From assembly GCA_021234535.1 (NCBI GenBank), contig CM037840.1, positions 21,879,059 through 21,943,058 on the forward strand: DNA of 64,000 bases, in the 5' to 3' direction. Positions 13,201 through 22,800 of the stretch are shown here, in pieces. Made by a program: the position numbers and the translations under genes. Below the pieces are notes generated by a model, which saw only the letters and a program-made list of their open reading frames with translations, did not search any database and was not told where the DNA came from. The stretch's first letter is position 1; the number at the start of each line of letters is the position of its first letter. Origin of the DNA: Stichopus chloronotus. Lineage: Eukaryota > Echinodermata > Holothuroidea > Aspidochirotida > Stichopodidae.

Positions 13201-16200
13201 ATGGCAGAATTAACCAACTGAAACCTATTCATTTTCCCAGATTGTCTGACTGGTGCAAGCCATACCAAACTTTTGGAGAAGAAATTTCAATGTTTTTTAC
13301 TTTTTACCTATGCACGCAATCACTTTAATGATTTTAAGTGCTGCTAAGATTAGTACTGTCAAGTTTGATAGGATCAAATTATTGGTCCTTTTGTACTGCT
13401 CAGATCAATGTAGGCCTACTGGTCCCTCTGCTGCGGTCAGTATCATCAAGACTTCTAGGATCTTTATACCAGTTGGTCCTTCTGTACAGCTTGGATCAAT
13501 GAACTGATTCTGCTGCTAGGATCAGTATCATGACTGCTAGGGTCATTTTACTGGTCCTTCTGGTGGTGCTAGAGTTAAGTTGATAGTCAGATCGTGCTGC
13601 TATTAGTATTTTAGTATTGTTAGAACCTCTAGGATCAATGTACTGGTCCTTCTGTACATCTCGAATCAATGAACTGATCCTACTGCTAGGATCTGTAAAC
13701 GTCGGGACTGGTCCTTTTGTGCTTTTCCAGATCAGTGTGCCGATCCTGCTGCTAGGATCAGTATCATCTTGACTGCTAGGATTTATGTACTGGTTTTAAT
13801 GCGCTGTTGAGATTAATTTGTTGATCCAGTCGCTAAAAACAATTTACTGATTCTAAGTGCTACTTAGGTCATCATCATTAGGACTGCTGGGATCAATGCA
13901 CTTATGTAATGATCCTTCTGTACTGCTGGAATCAATGCACTGCACTGATCCTACTATTGGGATCAATGTGGTGGTCCTTAGTCTTGCTGAGATCAGTATC
14001 TTTCTGCTAAGATTCGTGCATAGATCCCACTGCTACGATAACTGATTGATTTGTTGTGTAGCTGTAATACAGATGAGTCTGCCTGTTTGATAGCCTATTG
14101 CTTACGTAATTCCATCCACTACATAATCCATTCAACAGGGCATTCAGATTTGGTTGAAAAGTTCAAGAGGTCAAATTGAGGTCTATTTGTGTCCAGAGGA
14201 GTGCAGGAAGGAAGGCGACACGTCACCTGGTTCCGATAATTCTTCTCCTCCTAAAGGTAATTTCCGTAGTCGACAATTGCTGGTAACATTCACTGCAACA
14301 TCTTCCCACATGTATGTGGCACGATGCATTACCTCAAGTGTTAGGTTTGAAGGGAACTATTGCTTGGTTTACAGAAAGTCATTACACTTATTATATTTCA
14401 CATTCATGAACAGAATAATAGATTATTCAAATTAAGGCAGGACTGTAACCTTCTTTTCAAGGAATGCATGCATCTCACAGACCGATTTATTTGTTGCTCA
14501 AGAATAATTTTGTCCAAGCAAACTTCGAGTAATTCAAATGATGCATGATGTTTTTCAAATGATGCATGATGTTTTGAGGAGATGAAACTATTTGCTGATA
14601 ATATTGGTAAGCCTGAATGGTTCAACAATTGAAAGCTGTTTCTTTGTATACCATGTCGGTGAATTTGAATCAACATTTCCCTTTATCTTCAGTGTGTAGG
14701 TGGCAATTTATGCTGAAGTTAGTTACCATCATTATGCCCGTGACATTTCTTGCTATTAGTAATAAATGTCCAGTGTGTTGAAAGTGATATTCCCCACTGC
14801 AATTGTATGAAAGGTTTTCTTACCTTGGAAAGTTTACCTTTTATCTTTAATAGTTTTTTATGCCCACTTTATGTATCAAATTGGAGACTTTTATCTTTGC
14901 ATCAGGAAGGAGCAATATTTTGATCAGGAGTGAACGACATTTATCGTGATGCCTCTCTAAGGAGGACTGTCTATGTATTGGGAAGATTGTCATGTTTAAT
15001 CATGGACACTGTCTACATGCCTCTGTCTTGAATAACTTGCACATCTATTGGCAGTGTGTAGGTATGCCTGAAAGAATTTTGTAAGCTGGAGGTGCCCAAA
15101 TTAGTTACACATTTGTGCAACTTTACTTGTGAGGATGTTTCAGTCAGCATGTGTCCAGAAAAAAAAAATCTTTTTTTTTTGGAGTAGAATTTTGTTTTAC
15201 ACCTGATCATGCATTTCTTGCCCCCCCCAAAAAATGCATGACCAGGAACAAATTGCATACATACCTTCAGGAATAAAGTACATATGAGGATGCCTCAGTG
15301 TGCTACAATCAGGGTATCTCTTAATAGTACTTTGCCCTAAACAATCTTGTATTGTCTTAGGAATGAGGGTGTCATCTGGTCGTGCATATCTCACAAAGAA
15401 AGTTCTGTCCTTGTGCCAGTATTAGGAATAAATTTCACGTGTCCAGGAATACCTTTGCCTTGGAAAATGATTTGCAGTATGTCAGTGCCTTATAGTTGGT
15501 AAGCAACTGATTGTGTCTTAGTGAATTTGTCCTGTCCAGGAAAATCTCTTCTTGTATCAGGAATAAAGTATATCACCTGTTCCTACAGGTTGTGCAATGG
15601 AAATGCAATGTCATTGTGCCTGTGTTGCACTTCTATCCAGTCATACAGTGCCTTGTGTTTGGGGAATTTTTGAAGTGTGCAATCTATACCGGTCATACAT
15701 CTCTTTCAGAACTACTTTCCTTGTGGAAGGATTTTATTTTTCACTGGTCTGACCATGAATTTCTTGCCAAAAAGTGCTGCTCTCTTTCGTGTACCAGGAA
15801 TAAACTGCACATACAGTACAGTAGGCCTACTGTACTTCCAGGACTGCGATTACCTTTAATACCTGTGTGGATATATCAATGCCCTTCTATCAGTGCCTCT
15901 CTTCATGTCTTGCATAAGAAAATCGGTGATACTGTAGGCTACATGTCTGATTATGGGGATTTCGTGACAAGGAAATGCTGTCCTTGTGCCTGTATGAGGA
16001 ATAAATTTCACAAATGTCCAGGAATACCTTTACTTGGTAAATCTTTTGAGGATATCTCAAGTGTATTAGGCATTCAGTCCACTCTCTATCACCCATAGTA
16101 ATATTTTACTCAGAAAAATCTTTTCTTGCAGCAGGGATAGGTGTATCATCTGTTCATGCAGCTTGATATTGTTATGGAAATTTTTGTTGTGGTGGCCTGT

Positions 16201-18195
16201 GCGCATCGGGAATAAATTACATTGCACATACAACATTTTTCTTCCTAATGTACCGTGATATATCCACAAAGGACATTTCTACGGGCGCTACTTTGGCTAT
16301 TTGATCAGACAAATCAAACACTCAGTGAGTGGGCAATAAATTCCAACAAGATGCTTGCTTAAGATGACTGGACTCCTTAATGAGTTTGAGGTTGTTCTAG
16401 TCTCGTATTCATCCAATCATATAGTGCCTCTGTTGGGAAAGGTGCCATTGTGCAATTTCAGTTGTATCTCTCATAGGAAATCTCTTCTACCATTTGGATT
16501 TTATTTTCGTGTTGCACATGGTCATGTACCTGTTTTACCCATGGTCATGTTTTGTACATTGTCTTGGTCAAACCCCCCCCCCAAAAAATGGTGTCCTTCT
16601 GCCTGTATCAGGACTGCTTACTGCACGTACCGCCAAGGATACCTTGTCGGGGGGGGGGGTGAATGTTTCATTGCACCAAATTCAATGCTTCTAGTCTTTG
16701 TAATGCTTTGCCCTCGTTAAATCGGTAATAAGGTCCACAGCTGATCATGGCATATCCTACCAAGTAAAAATGCCCTCCTCATGCTTGTATTAGGAATAAA
16801 TTTCACACATGTCCTGGAACATCATGCCTTGGGGGACTCTTGGTAACATTCTTTGTAATATGTATACATGCCGCTATCTGTAATGTGCCCTGCATATTTC
16901 ACTCACTAAAATCTCTCCTTGTGTCAGGAATGAGCATATCATCTGGTCATGCACGTCTTGTAGAGGAAATTCTGTCATTGTTCATGAATCAGGAATAAAT
17001 TGCATACCTCTCCAGTGACACAATGCCCTGTTATGGGGGAATATTTCAGTGTGGAAGGGTCTGGCATATGTCTTCTCTTTACATCTCTCCAGTCAGGCGC
17101 TCCATCCAGAATATGCTAGTGTATCACTCATAAAATTAAACGTACCTCTTTCTTAGGTACATGCCCTGAATGATCTTTCCTCCTATATTAGGAAATAAGT
17201 GTAACGCCTGGTCGTGCATAGCTTGGCGAGAAAATCTGTCCTTGTGTCCACATCAGGAATAAATGCCGAATATACCATACCTGTGTAAATATTTTTGTGT
17301 ACTAGTATCAGGCCTGTCTGTTTTAGTAACATCTTGTGAAACTTCTCCTTTAAGAATTTCTCTTCCCACTCGGCTGATAAGTTCAGTCATGTTACGTATG
17401 TGTCAGAGTCTGTCTTATTTCTTGCTACATACTACTGCATCTCCACTGTATCATTCTACATCATTGTGCTTATACCAGGAATGAATTGCTACATTAGCGT
17501 AATATTTCATGCTTGCCTGGAAAAGAGCAGTCCAGTCATGCTTTGGTGAATGTCTCATTTGGGATTGCAATGGGATAAATGGTACAATTATCAAGTGATT
17601 GACTTCACTAGAGAAAATCTGCCCCCCCCCCATAGCAGGATCAGGAACGAAGTGAACCTCTCTACAGGCTCCAGCTATGCCTTTCCTGGGTGAATTGTGA
17701 GTGCCCCACTGTGTATCTGATTGCATGAGTAATCAGTTGCATCTTTCTTCAGGCTCTGGCTATGCCTTTCCTGGGTGAATTGTCAGTGCCCCACTGTGTA
17801 TCTGATTGCATGAGTAATCAGTTGCATATTTCTTCAGGCTCTGGCTATGCCTTTCTGGGGTTAATCTCTCCATCTCATAATATGCCGATGTCTGATCAGT
17901 TATCAGTTGCACCCTCCCCTCAAAAACAGGAAACAGAAATTGGGAGCTCATCGCTTTCATAAAGTACTTCTTTTTTTTCTCCTCCGTAGAAAATGACCGA
18001 GCCATGAAGGTAAACACGCTAGAGGAGGATGACCTAGCCACATTGGAGAGAAATCTCCTCCTCACAGAAGACCAGCATTCCCTTCACGAAGAGGACTTCG
18101 TCCCTCTATCACCGCCAGCTGTAGATGATTATCTTTTCGCACTCGCCGAAAACGAGGGCATCACCGATCTCTTTGACACCCTTCTAGAGACATAG
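1130..18195 (+). CDS. E2F: E2F transcription factor, activator (E2F1-3) type; seven exons, 5' end missing
   Basis: Nuclear transcription factor that binds DNA as a heterodimer with DP and controls S-phase genes; retinoblastoma-family proteins bind its C-terminus. The join is 1130-1253, 3966-4185, 5058-5134, 11075-11174, 11886-12000, 14139-14256 and 17990-18195. It is 960 nt in total, in phase throughout, giving 319 visible residues. Domains in order: cyclin-A-site-like AKRKLHMD at residues 1-8; winged-helix DNA-binding domain at about 45-114, with the signature [13 protein letters not shown]; coiled coil at about 144-170; marked box at about 174-235, with VTYHDIR and [12 protein letters not shown]; pocket-binding motif [18 protein letters not shown] at 297-314, five residues from the stop. 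The cyclin site and the pocket motif place it with E2F1-3, not E2F4-8. The start codon and N-terminal exon were not found and probably lie left of the window. Exon limits come from conserved protein plus splice sites; a cDNA would settle them. Confidence 0.93.
3966..4185 (+). CDS. E2F: E2F exon: winged-helix DNA-binding domain
   Basis: This exon encodes almost the whole E2F DNA-binding domain, about 73 residues: [18 protein letters not shown], then [20 protein letters not shown], then [19 protein letters not shown]. The [13 protein letters not shown] block carries the family's DNA-recognition residues (RRIYD). The acceptor is ctaccactccag. The donor is tggaa|gtaag, leaving phase 2, completed to lysine by the next exon. 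An open frame runs a few codons into the intron and stops, which supports the donor. Confidence 0.95.
5058..5134 (+). CDS. E2F: E2F exon: linker between DNA-binding domain and coiled coil
   Basis: Short exon of 77 nt after acceptor tctgctgcag, ending at g|gtacag. It encodes a serine-rich linker ([15 protein letters not shown]). This matches the variable GCSLSEDGG-type linker after IQW in vertebrate E2F3. Phases on both sides (2 in, 1 out) fit the neighbouring exons. Confidence 0.8.
7802..8056 (+). other. Unrecognised ORF in an E2F intron, possibly a repeat-derived protein fragment
   Basis: An 84-codon open frame reads like real protein in its middle ([40 protein letters not shown]), with a helical, leucine-patterned composition. 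It is not part of E2F and I do not recognise the family. It could be a remnant of a transposon gene or chance. Confidence 0.25.
8493..9591 (+). mobile_element. Hairpin-ended element with a core of about seven 144-bp tandem repeats
   Basis: The left end is a hairpin (GCTCATACCAGC paired with GCTGGTGTGAGC, 8493-8518) and the right end a second one (around GCACCATTGGTGC, 9569-9591). Between them, about 8575-9540, lie about seven units of 141-145 bp, each containing ccctttggcccattttatga and a version of ggtcccatgtgggccctttg. Units come in two forms: A with catggatttgttt, B with acagattctcttgtacaatg. They are ordered A-B-B-A-B-B-B. The layout resembles non-autonomous Helentron-type elements (DINE-1 or mollusc Pearl), but I cannot prove the class. 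Confidence 0.6.
11075..11174 (+). CDS. E2F: E2F exon: leucine-rich coiled coil (DP dimerisation)
   Basis: It follows acceptor tttcttgcag and encodes a heptad-like helix ([20 protein letters not shown]) and then LTEDPGNK, matching the EEKKLDELIQ...LKLLTED region of E2F3. It ends in phase 2 inside the codon for arginine. The next bases are ATATCCTTT, a U12-type donor and not a GT donor. Confidence 0.9.
11175..11885 (+). other. U12-type (AT-AC) intron of E2F
   Basis: The 711-nt intron begins with ATATCCTTT, the consensus 5' site of minor-spliceosome AT-AC introns, and ends with TTCAC|A. A branch-site match TTCCTTGAC lies about 14 nt before the AC end, in the normal U12 range. Splicing here joins ...[14 protein letters not shown], the same junction as QR-LAYVTYQDIR in vertebrate E2Fs. 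U12 introns are known in animal E2F genes. Confidence 0.9.
11886..12000 (+). CDS. E2F: E2F exon: marked box, first half
   Basis: Encodes [13 protein letters not shown], then [19 protein letters not shown], then PSE: the E2F marked box that packs against DP and contacts partner factors. It starts after the AC end of the minor-class intron and ends at a perfect donor (gag|gtaagt) in phase 0. Confidence 0.95.
12558..12722 (+). repeat. GATC-rich minisatellite, left block
   Basis: Degenerate units of the type aggatcaatgtactggtcct and actgctaggatcagt are repeated irregularly. The block stops at about 12722, and the same array resumes at about 13370. It lies in the E2F intron between 12000 and 14139. 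Confidence 0.7.
13370..14045 (+). repeat. GATC-rich minisatellite, right block
   Basis: More than a dozen diverged units built from ggatcaatgtactggtcctt, ctgtactgctcagatca and tgctgctaggatcagtatca. The first right-hand unit nearly repeats the end of the left block (ttgtactgctcagatcaatg occurs in both). The short ORFs within it are repeat translations, not genes. Confidence 0.75.
14139..14256 (+). CDS. E2F: E2F exon: marked box, second half, and start of the acidic tail
   Basis: Encodes [20 protein letters not shown] and then [19 protein letters not shown]. The IEVYLCPE block is the conserved end of the marked box. The acceptor is ttcaacag and the donor is aaag|gtaat, phase 1. Confidence 0.92.
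15030..17660 (+). repeat. Diverged interspersed repeat field in the last E2F intron
   Basis: The motif caggaataaa recurs at about 15270, 15427, 15560, 15808, 15999, 16210, 16795, 16990 and 17257, with variants at 16930, 17190, 17480 and 17645. It is followed either by ttcacacatgtccaggaata or by atcatctggtcatgcat and gaaattctgtccttgtgcc. This is an old array of at least two alternating subunits. The ORFs here, including the 195-codon one at 15511, are repeat translations and match no protein family I know. Confidence 0.65.
17665..17860 (+). repeat. 85-bp tandem repeat, 2.3 copies
   Basis: Copies start at 17665, 17750 and 17835, exactly 85 bp apart, each beginning caggct(c/t)(c/t)(a/g)gctatgc. 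Copies one and two differ at only a few positions, so the duplication is young. Each unit ends in a tttcttcag that resembles a splice acceptor. The array lies just before the true acceptor of the last E2F exon (17989). Confidence 0.9.
17990..18195 (+). CDS. E2F: E2F terminal exon: acidic activation and pocket-protein-binding region
   Basis: The acceptor is a long pyrimidine tract ending tccgtag. The exon encodes an acidic segment ([18 protein letters not shown]), then [10 protein letters not shown], then [18 protein letters not shown], and stops with TAG after TLLET. The last motif corresponds to the retinoblastoma-binding sequence near the C-terminus of E2F1-3 (DYLLSLGEEEGISDLFD in E2F3). 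Confidence 0.93.
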
Positions 18196-19850
18196 CCAAA
18201 TGAGAATTCTGAAATAGAGATTTGTTTTACTTGCAACATACCGCCTTAGTTGTGATGTATTCTACATTGTTAATAATTTTTTCATTGTTTCCCTTTCGAA
18301 GTAAAAAATGCCATGAAAAATAGGTGACTGTTAGGAGCAATCTTTTTATGCCTTCTGTTGAAAGTTACCCCCTCCCCCTCTTCTAACCTCTGAGAAGAGC
18401 AGATTTTTTATCCCTTCTGTTTATTAATATCCTCCTTATGATCTTAAAGAGCAGTCTTTTTATGCCTTCTGTTTATTAATATCCTCCTTATGATCTTAAA
18501 GAGCAGTCTTTTTATGCCTTCTGTTGAACGTTTCATTTCTCATTACACCTTTCACATTGCAGTGTTTTCCCAGATAATCTAGAAACCAAAGCGTAGTTAC
18601 CTCTACTCACTTTAATTGACCTTGACCTCTTACTGCTTCTCTTTGTTTAATGTGCATATTTTTATCATGCATGTGCTTGATAGGTGTGTACATGAAGGGG
18701 AGGGGGGTGGGGGAGGGGGGTGAGGGCTTGTACGGGATTGTGTGTGTGTGGGAACTTGTATGGAATCGTCATAAGAAACAGTGAAATTTTGTTCTTTTCA
18801 CGATATTTGCTTTTGAAGACTGCAGAATGTGAGCTTGTTGGGTTCAACACATTTGTGAGTGCAATAGATATTTGCACTCTGAATTCTATTTTCAACATGT
18901 CACATCAAATTCATGATATCTAGAAGGCCTACTATGCTTGTTGTTTTTCAAACAAGTAATGGTTTATCAAATTTGGTGCTTTGGAGGTACAAGATGCCAG
19001 TCTTTTTGAGGTGCTATTATTTAGTCATTATTTTCAACAACTGTTGAATTTTGACAGGACTTGCTCTTTGTCCATATCAAGGTGTTCTCTATGGCCAGTT
19101 TAAGGTGTGGGGGGGGGGGGGAGGGAGGAAGGAACTCTGTCCCCCTGGACTTGCCACCCCTACCCTTAAAGGATCCTATACAAAAGCTCTGCTTGGCTAC
19201 AAAAAGTTGACAATTGTCTACTGCCATTTTAACATAGAGTGAGATATCTTCATGCAGTAACATTTGGCATCATCTGCAGAAGCATTTCAATAATACAACT
19301 TGCAAGTTGAGGCTGAGCCCTCAAACTTCTTGAAAACCCTGCCACCCCCCCCTACCTTGAATACCTGACCTGTGCAGAACACTGAATTATCTTTTCGTAC
19401 TATCAAGTCACTATACCAAGTAATGTCAGCAATGTCTTTCTGTACTGGTATACATCTTCCTGTGATTGGTCTCAATAATCCAAGTTAGACAAAGGAAAAC
19501 TGACAATCAAATCCTGTAGTTGACTTGTTTGTTACTATCTCATTAATATGTATACCAAAGAACTTGATTATTATGAAAACATATTCCAAAACCTCAATAG
19601 AGGTTTTTTCACCCTCAAGTAGAAACTCCAAAAACAGCAATGATACCAAGATAATGTATTGGGAATTTGCCTTGCTAAACAGGAGGAAATAAGTACAATC
19701 CAGTCGTTGTTTTTAGAAATGTTGTATTTTTGATACAAAATGTGGAAACAGTAATTTGTTCTGTCGAGTATCAGTACAATATCAAATCGCTTGATTTTGG
19801 TAACTTTTTTTACATTGATGTTTGAAATAAAAGAAGTCAAACCAACACTG
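18196..19850 (+). other. Probable E2F 3' untranslated region
   Basis: Non-coding sequence after the E2F stop. It contains a short tandem repeat (about 18340-18530) whose unit includes gagcagtctttttatgcctt, a G-run block at 18696-18725, a TG run, and an AATAAA at about 19827 that could be the poly(A) signal. The UTR end is a guess. Confidence 0.4.
18696..18725 (+). other. G-quadruplex-capable G-run block
   Basis: At least five runs of three to six G separated by one or two bases, on the sense strand of the probable E2F 3' UTR, about 500 nt after the stop codon. A TG repeat follows at 18738-18750. Confidence 0.7.
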
Positions 19851-22800
19851 TCTTGTTACAATTGAATTTTTCTTTGTACCTTTGCTTTGTGCCCAGCCCA
19901 ACCAACCAGAGCCATTAAATAACGGCAAAAAATGACTTCCAATGAATGATTTTTTTCATGCAGTGTTGGGTGAACCCAGGTGTTACAAAAAATGAGCAAA
20001 ATAATTCATAAGTTGCTTTTAAACTGCAATATTTTAACCCAGACTTCCTTTATTAAATTTGATGAAGTGCCACATAGTAAATTTATGTAGTAATGGGTCA
20101 CTGATCACCTCCGATTATTACCCTTCCCTTTTTCTCAGAATGGTCTGAGATACAAAATTTTTCCACAAAATGTCCATTTCACCATTTTTGGGGGGCAAAT
20201 CTGTTTTGAGGCAACATTGGAACTAATTTTCACTGCTCTTCCAGATATCGCATTAACTTCCATAAATCATGATGCAGCAGCTACTGTACTGCCAGTTTGG
20301 GGAGCCTGCTTTGTTCTATTATTGCCAAAATGTACCTTTGTTATCATTGGTAATCAAAGAATAATTCATTGTTGTGTGCTAATCCCAAAAAACCATGAGC
20401 AAATTTGAGGACAACTCTGTTTTAGGCAAAAAGGCATCTTCACACCAACATCTGGCATTTTACTTCACTCTTCACTTAAATCACATTTCTATTCCTAGCA
20501 ATAGGACCAAATACATGGTTTCACATTCCAGGTGTAACACATTACTGTGTAGAAAAGTTGTTTTTACCATCACTATACCCAATATATTTTTGGACATGTT
20601 GGTAGTTCCGCTTTAGTGCTTTTTCTTTCAACAATTTCATGTTGAGCAGCAGCAAACTTTCACAGGTGAAACTGGAAATTCATGTATCAAGAGTTACTGT
20701 CCATTATGGTCTTTGAATTAGCTAATTGTGATGCTTGCAACCAATCAGGGTCAAATTACTCTAGCCTGCTAAACAGCTGAATTGTGGTAAAACAAGCTGT
20801 ACATCGAACTGTTCATTTAGACTAATAGGGTTACTGTACTCCTGGAAGAGTCTTGAAAATTTGGTAAATTAAGGTTCTGTCAAAGTTTTGAAATTCTGGG
20901 AAATTGTGTCAAGTCCTTGAAAAGTATCACAAAGTAACACTGTCCCTTCCTCACTGGTAATATCAAAATATTCGCACTCCTGATATGAAAAGTTCTCTTC
21001 ACCTCGCATTGCTTTGGATTTTGCTGATATTTTTTACTTAACTTTGTCAGGAGGAGGTCAAGGGAATTCTTCATTTCAGAAAACTCATGAAAATTGAATC
21101 CTAGCTGGAGAGTGCAGAAACCCCGGAAAGAAGCTCATATTATTTTTAAACTTGTCAAAAGTGTTTCAACAGGAAGGGTGTCGTCTTCAAGCAAAACAGG
21201 TCAATTAGCTAAAACTATGAAGAGCAGCCACAAACATCTGGAAGAAAATAATGAAAATGTTTCAGGCTTACCATCATTACCTTCTGACTGTTGCTCAAAC
21301 CGTGATGATTTCAGATAGGAACCGTACCATGCATGGCCACATCCCACATCAGTTTGTTGTAGACAAAATTTCCGCTCTCTTTTTATTGACTGACTATCAG
21401 TTGTGAAAAATTCATCACAGGCATTTATGAACAATTGCTTAAACTTTAAGATGAACCTAATGCCAAAGATTCAAAATTTAAGGCTTAAAAACTGAATTCA
21501 AGTGGTTCAACTCACCAAGTTCACTAGACATTCTTGAGCTAAAATATAAAATGTTCACAGCTTATTCACTCAACTTCAAATGGTAAATTGCACAATAATT
21601 TGTGATATTCTTGCACTACATTACTTAAGTTACATTGTGTTTTTTCAAGTCATTGCACATTGTCATGAAAAATATACAACATACAGCAAAGTGTCCGAAC
21701 AATTTTGTCCAAGACTGTAGTCTTATAAAACCCAGATAATAATAACAAAAAAAAAAAAAAACATTTGCAGTCATCTTCACATATATCAAGAAAAGCTTAC
21801 TACTAACAGTAAAATAGGTACAGGTCTACTTAAACTGCATTTTCAATGCATGAAAAAAGTATCCAATATTTTTCTTTTTGACTCCTTGTTGAGGTTGGAG
21901 GGATATTTGAAGCAGGACTACAGACAAATGTCTAAGTGGAAGATGATCTAGGGGGAGATGGTCCTGTTGCTCCCTGCTCCCTTTTGAATCTTTCCTCAAG
22001 TAAGAGGTTTCATGGCCCCGACGATTCAGGTTTATCGCAAAAGGGATTTTTTTTAATGAAGGCTTGTGGATAAGTGATAGCTATCCTGGGGGAGGGGTCA
22101 AAGGGGTCCCGTTTTGAAACTATTTACGTTCGTAGGATAGTCTGAATGCAAAATGGTTCACATTTGATATTACGTTTGAAGGGAACATGACTCCAGAATT
22201 CAATCTTTTAAGTAATGATTTTTTGTCATTTATTTTGCTTGGTGGAATATCCATCCTTTAGACCTTACCTTCCATTATTCAGAGCGAAAATTTGACAAGT
22301 TGGTGCACAGTTTTAGACCAATCCATATTCCCTCAATTCTGTCCCCTCTGCCACAGCAAAAAAGAAAAAAAAAATGCAGGTCGATATTTTACATTTTAAT
22401 CTTATCCGTGGATTGACTAGTGGGCAACCAAGAAGATTTCTAATAAATGGCTATCAGAAAATTGCAGGAAACAGCAATTTCCAGTCTCGCTGGCTTTCTA
22501 AATTTCGATAAAGTACTGTATTCTTTATTTTGTAGAAACTTAACTCTTTCACTAAGAATGGTGTTGACTTGAAAAGAGTATAATTCATTGATAAGTAAGA
22601 ACATGTAATCGTGATTTATGTTGTATGCCATAAGAGGGACCTATACTCCAATCATGAACTGAAAAACAGCACTTTCAAGCAGGAGTGCAGCAAAAAAGTT
22701 TGTTTTGAAGGAGGGTGAGGGGGTTGGCAAATAAATGAGGTGGCCTCAAAAAGAAATCATGTTGGATCGTTTAAAACAAAGTTACTGTACAGTGTGGTAG

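Noticed and set aside
13857..14045. 62-codon ORF ([15 protein letters not shown]...)
   Set aside because: Translation of the GATC-rich minisatellite.
15511..16098. 195-codon ORF in the last E2F intron
   Set aside because: It lies wholly within the diverged repeat array, and its sequence follows the repeat units; no domain seen.
19085..19380. G-run at 19106 and C-run at 19343 as possible MITE ends
   Set aside because: The flanking bases do not form matching inverted ends or a target duplication that I could see.
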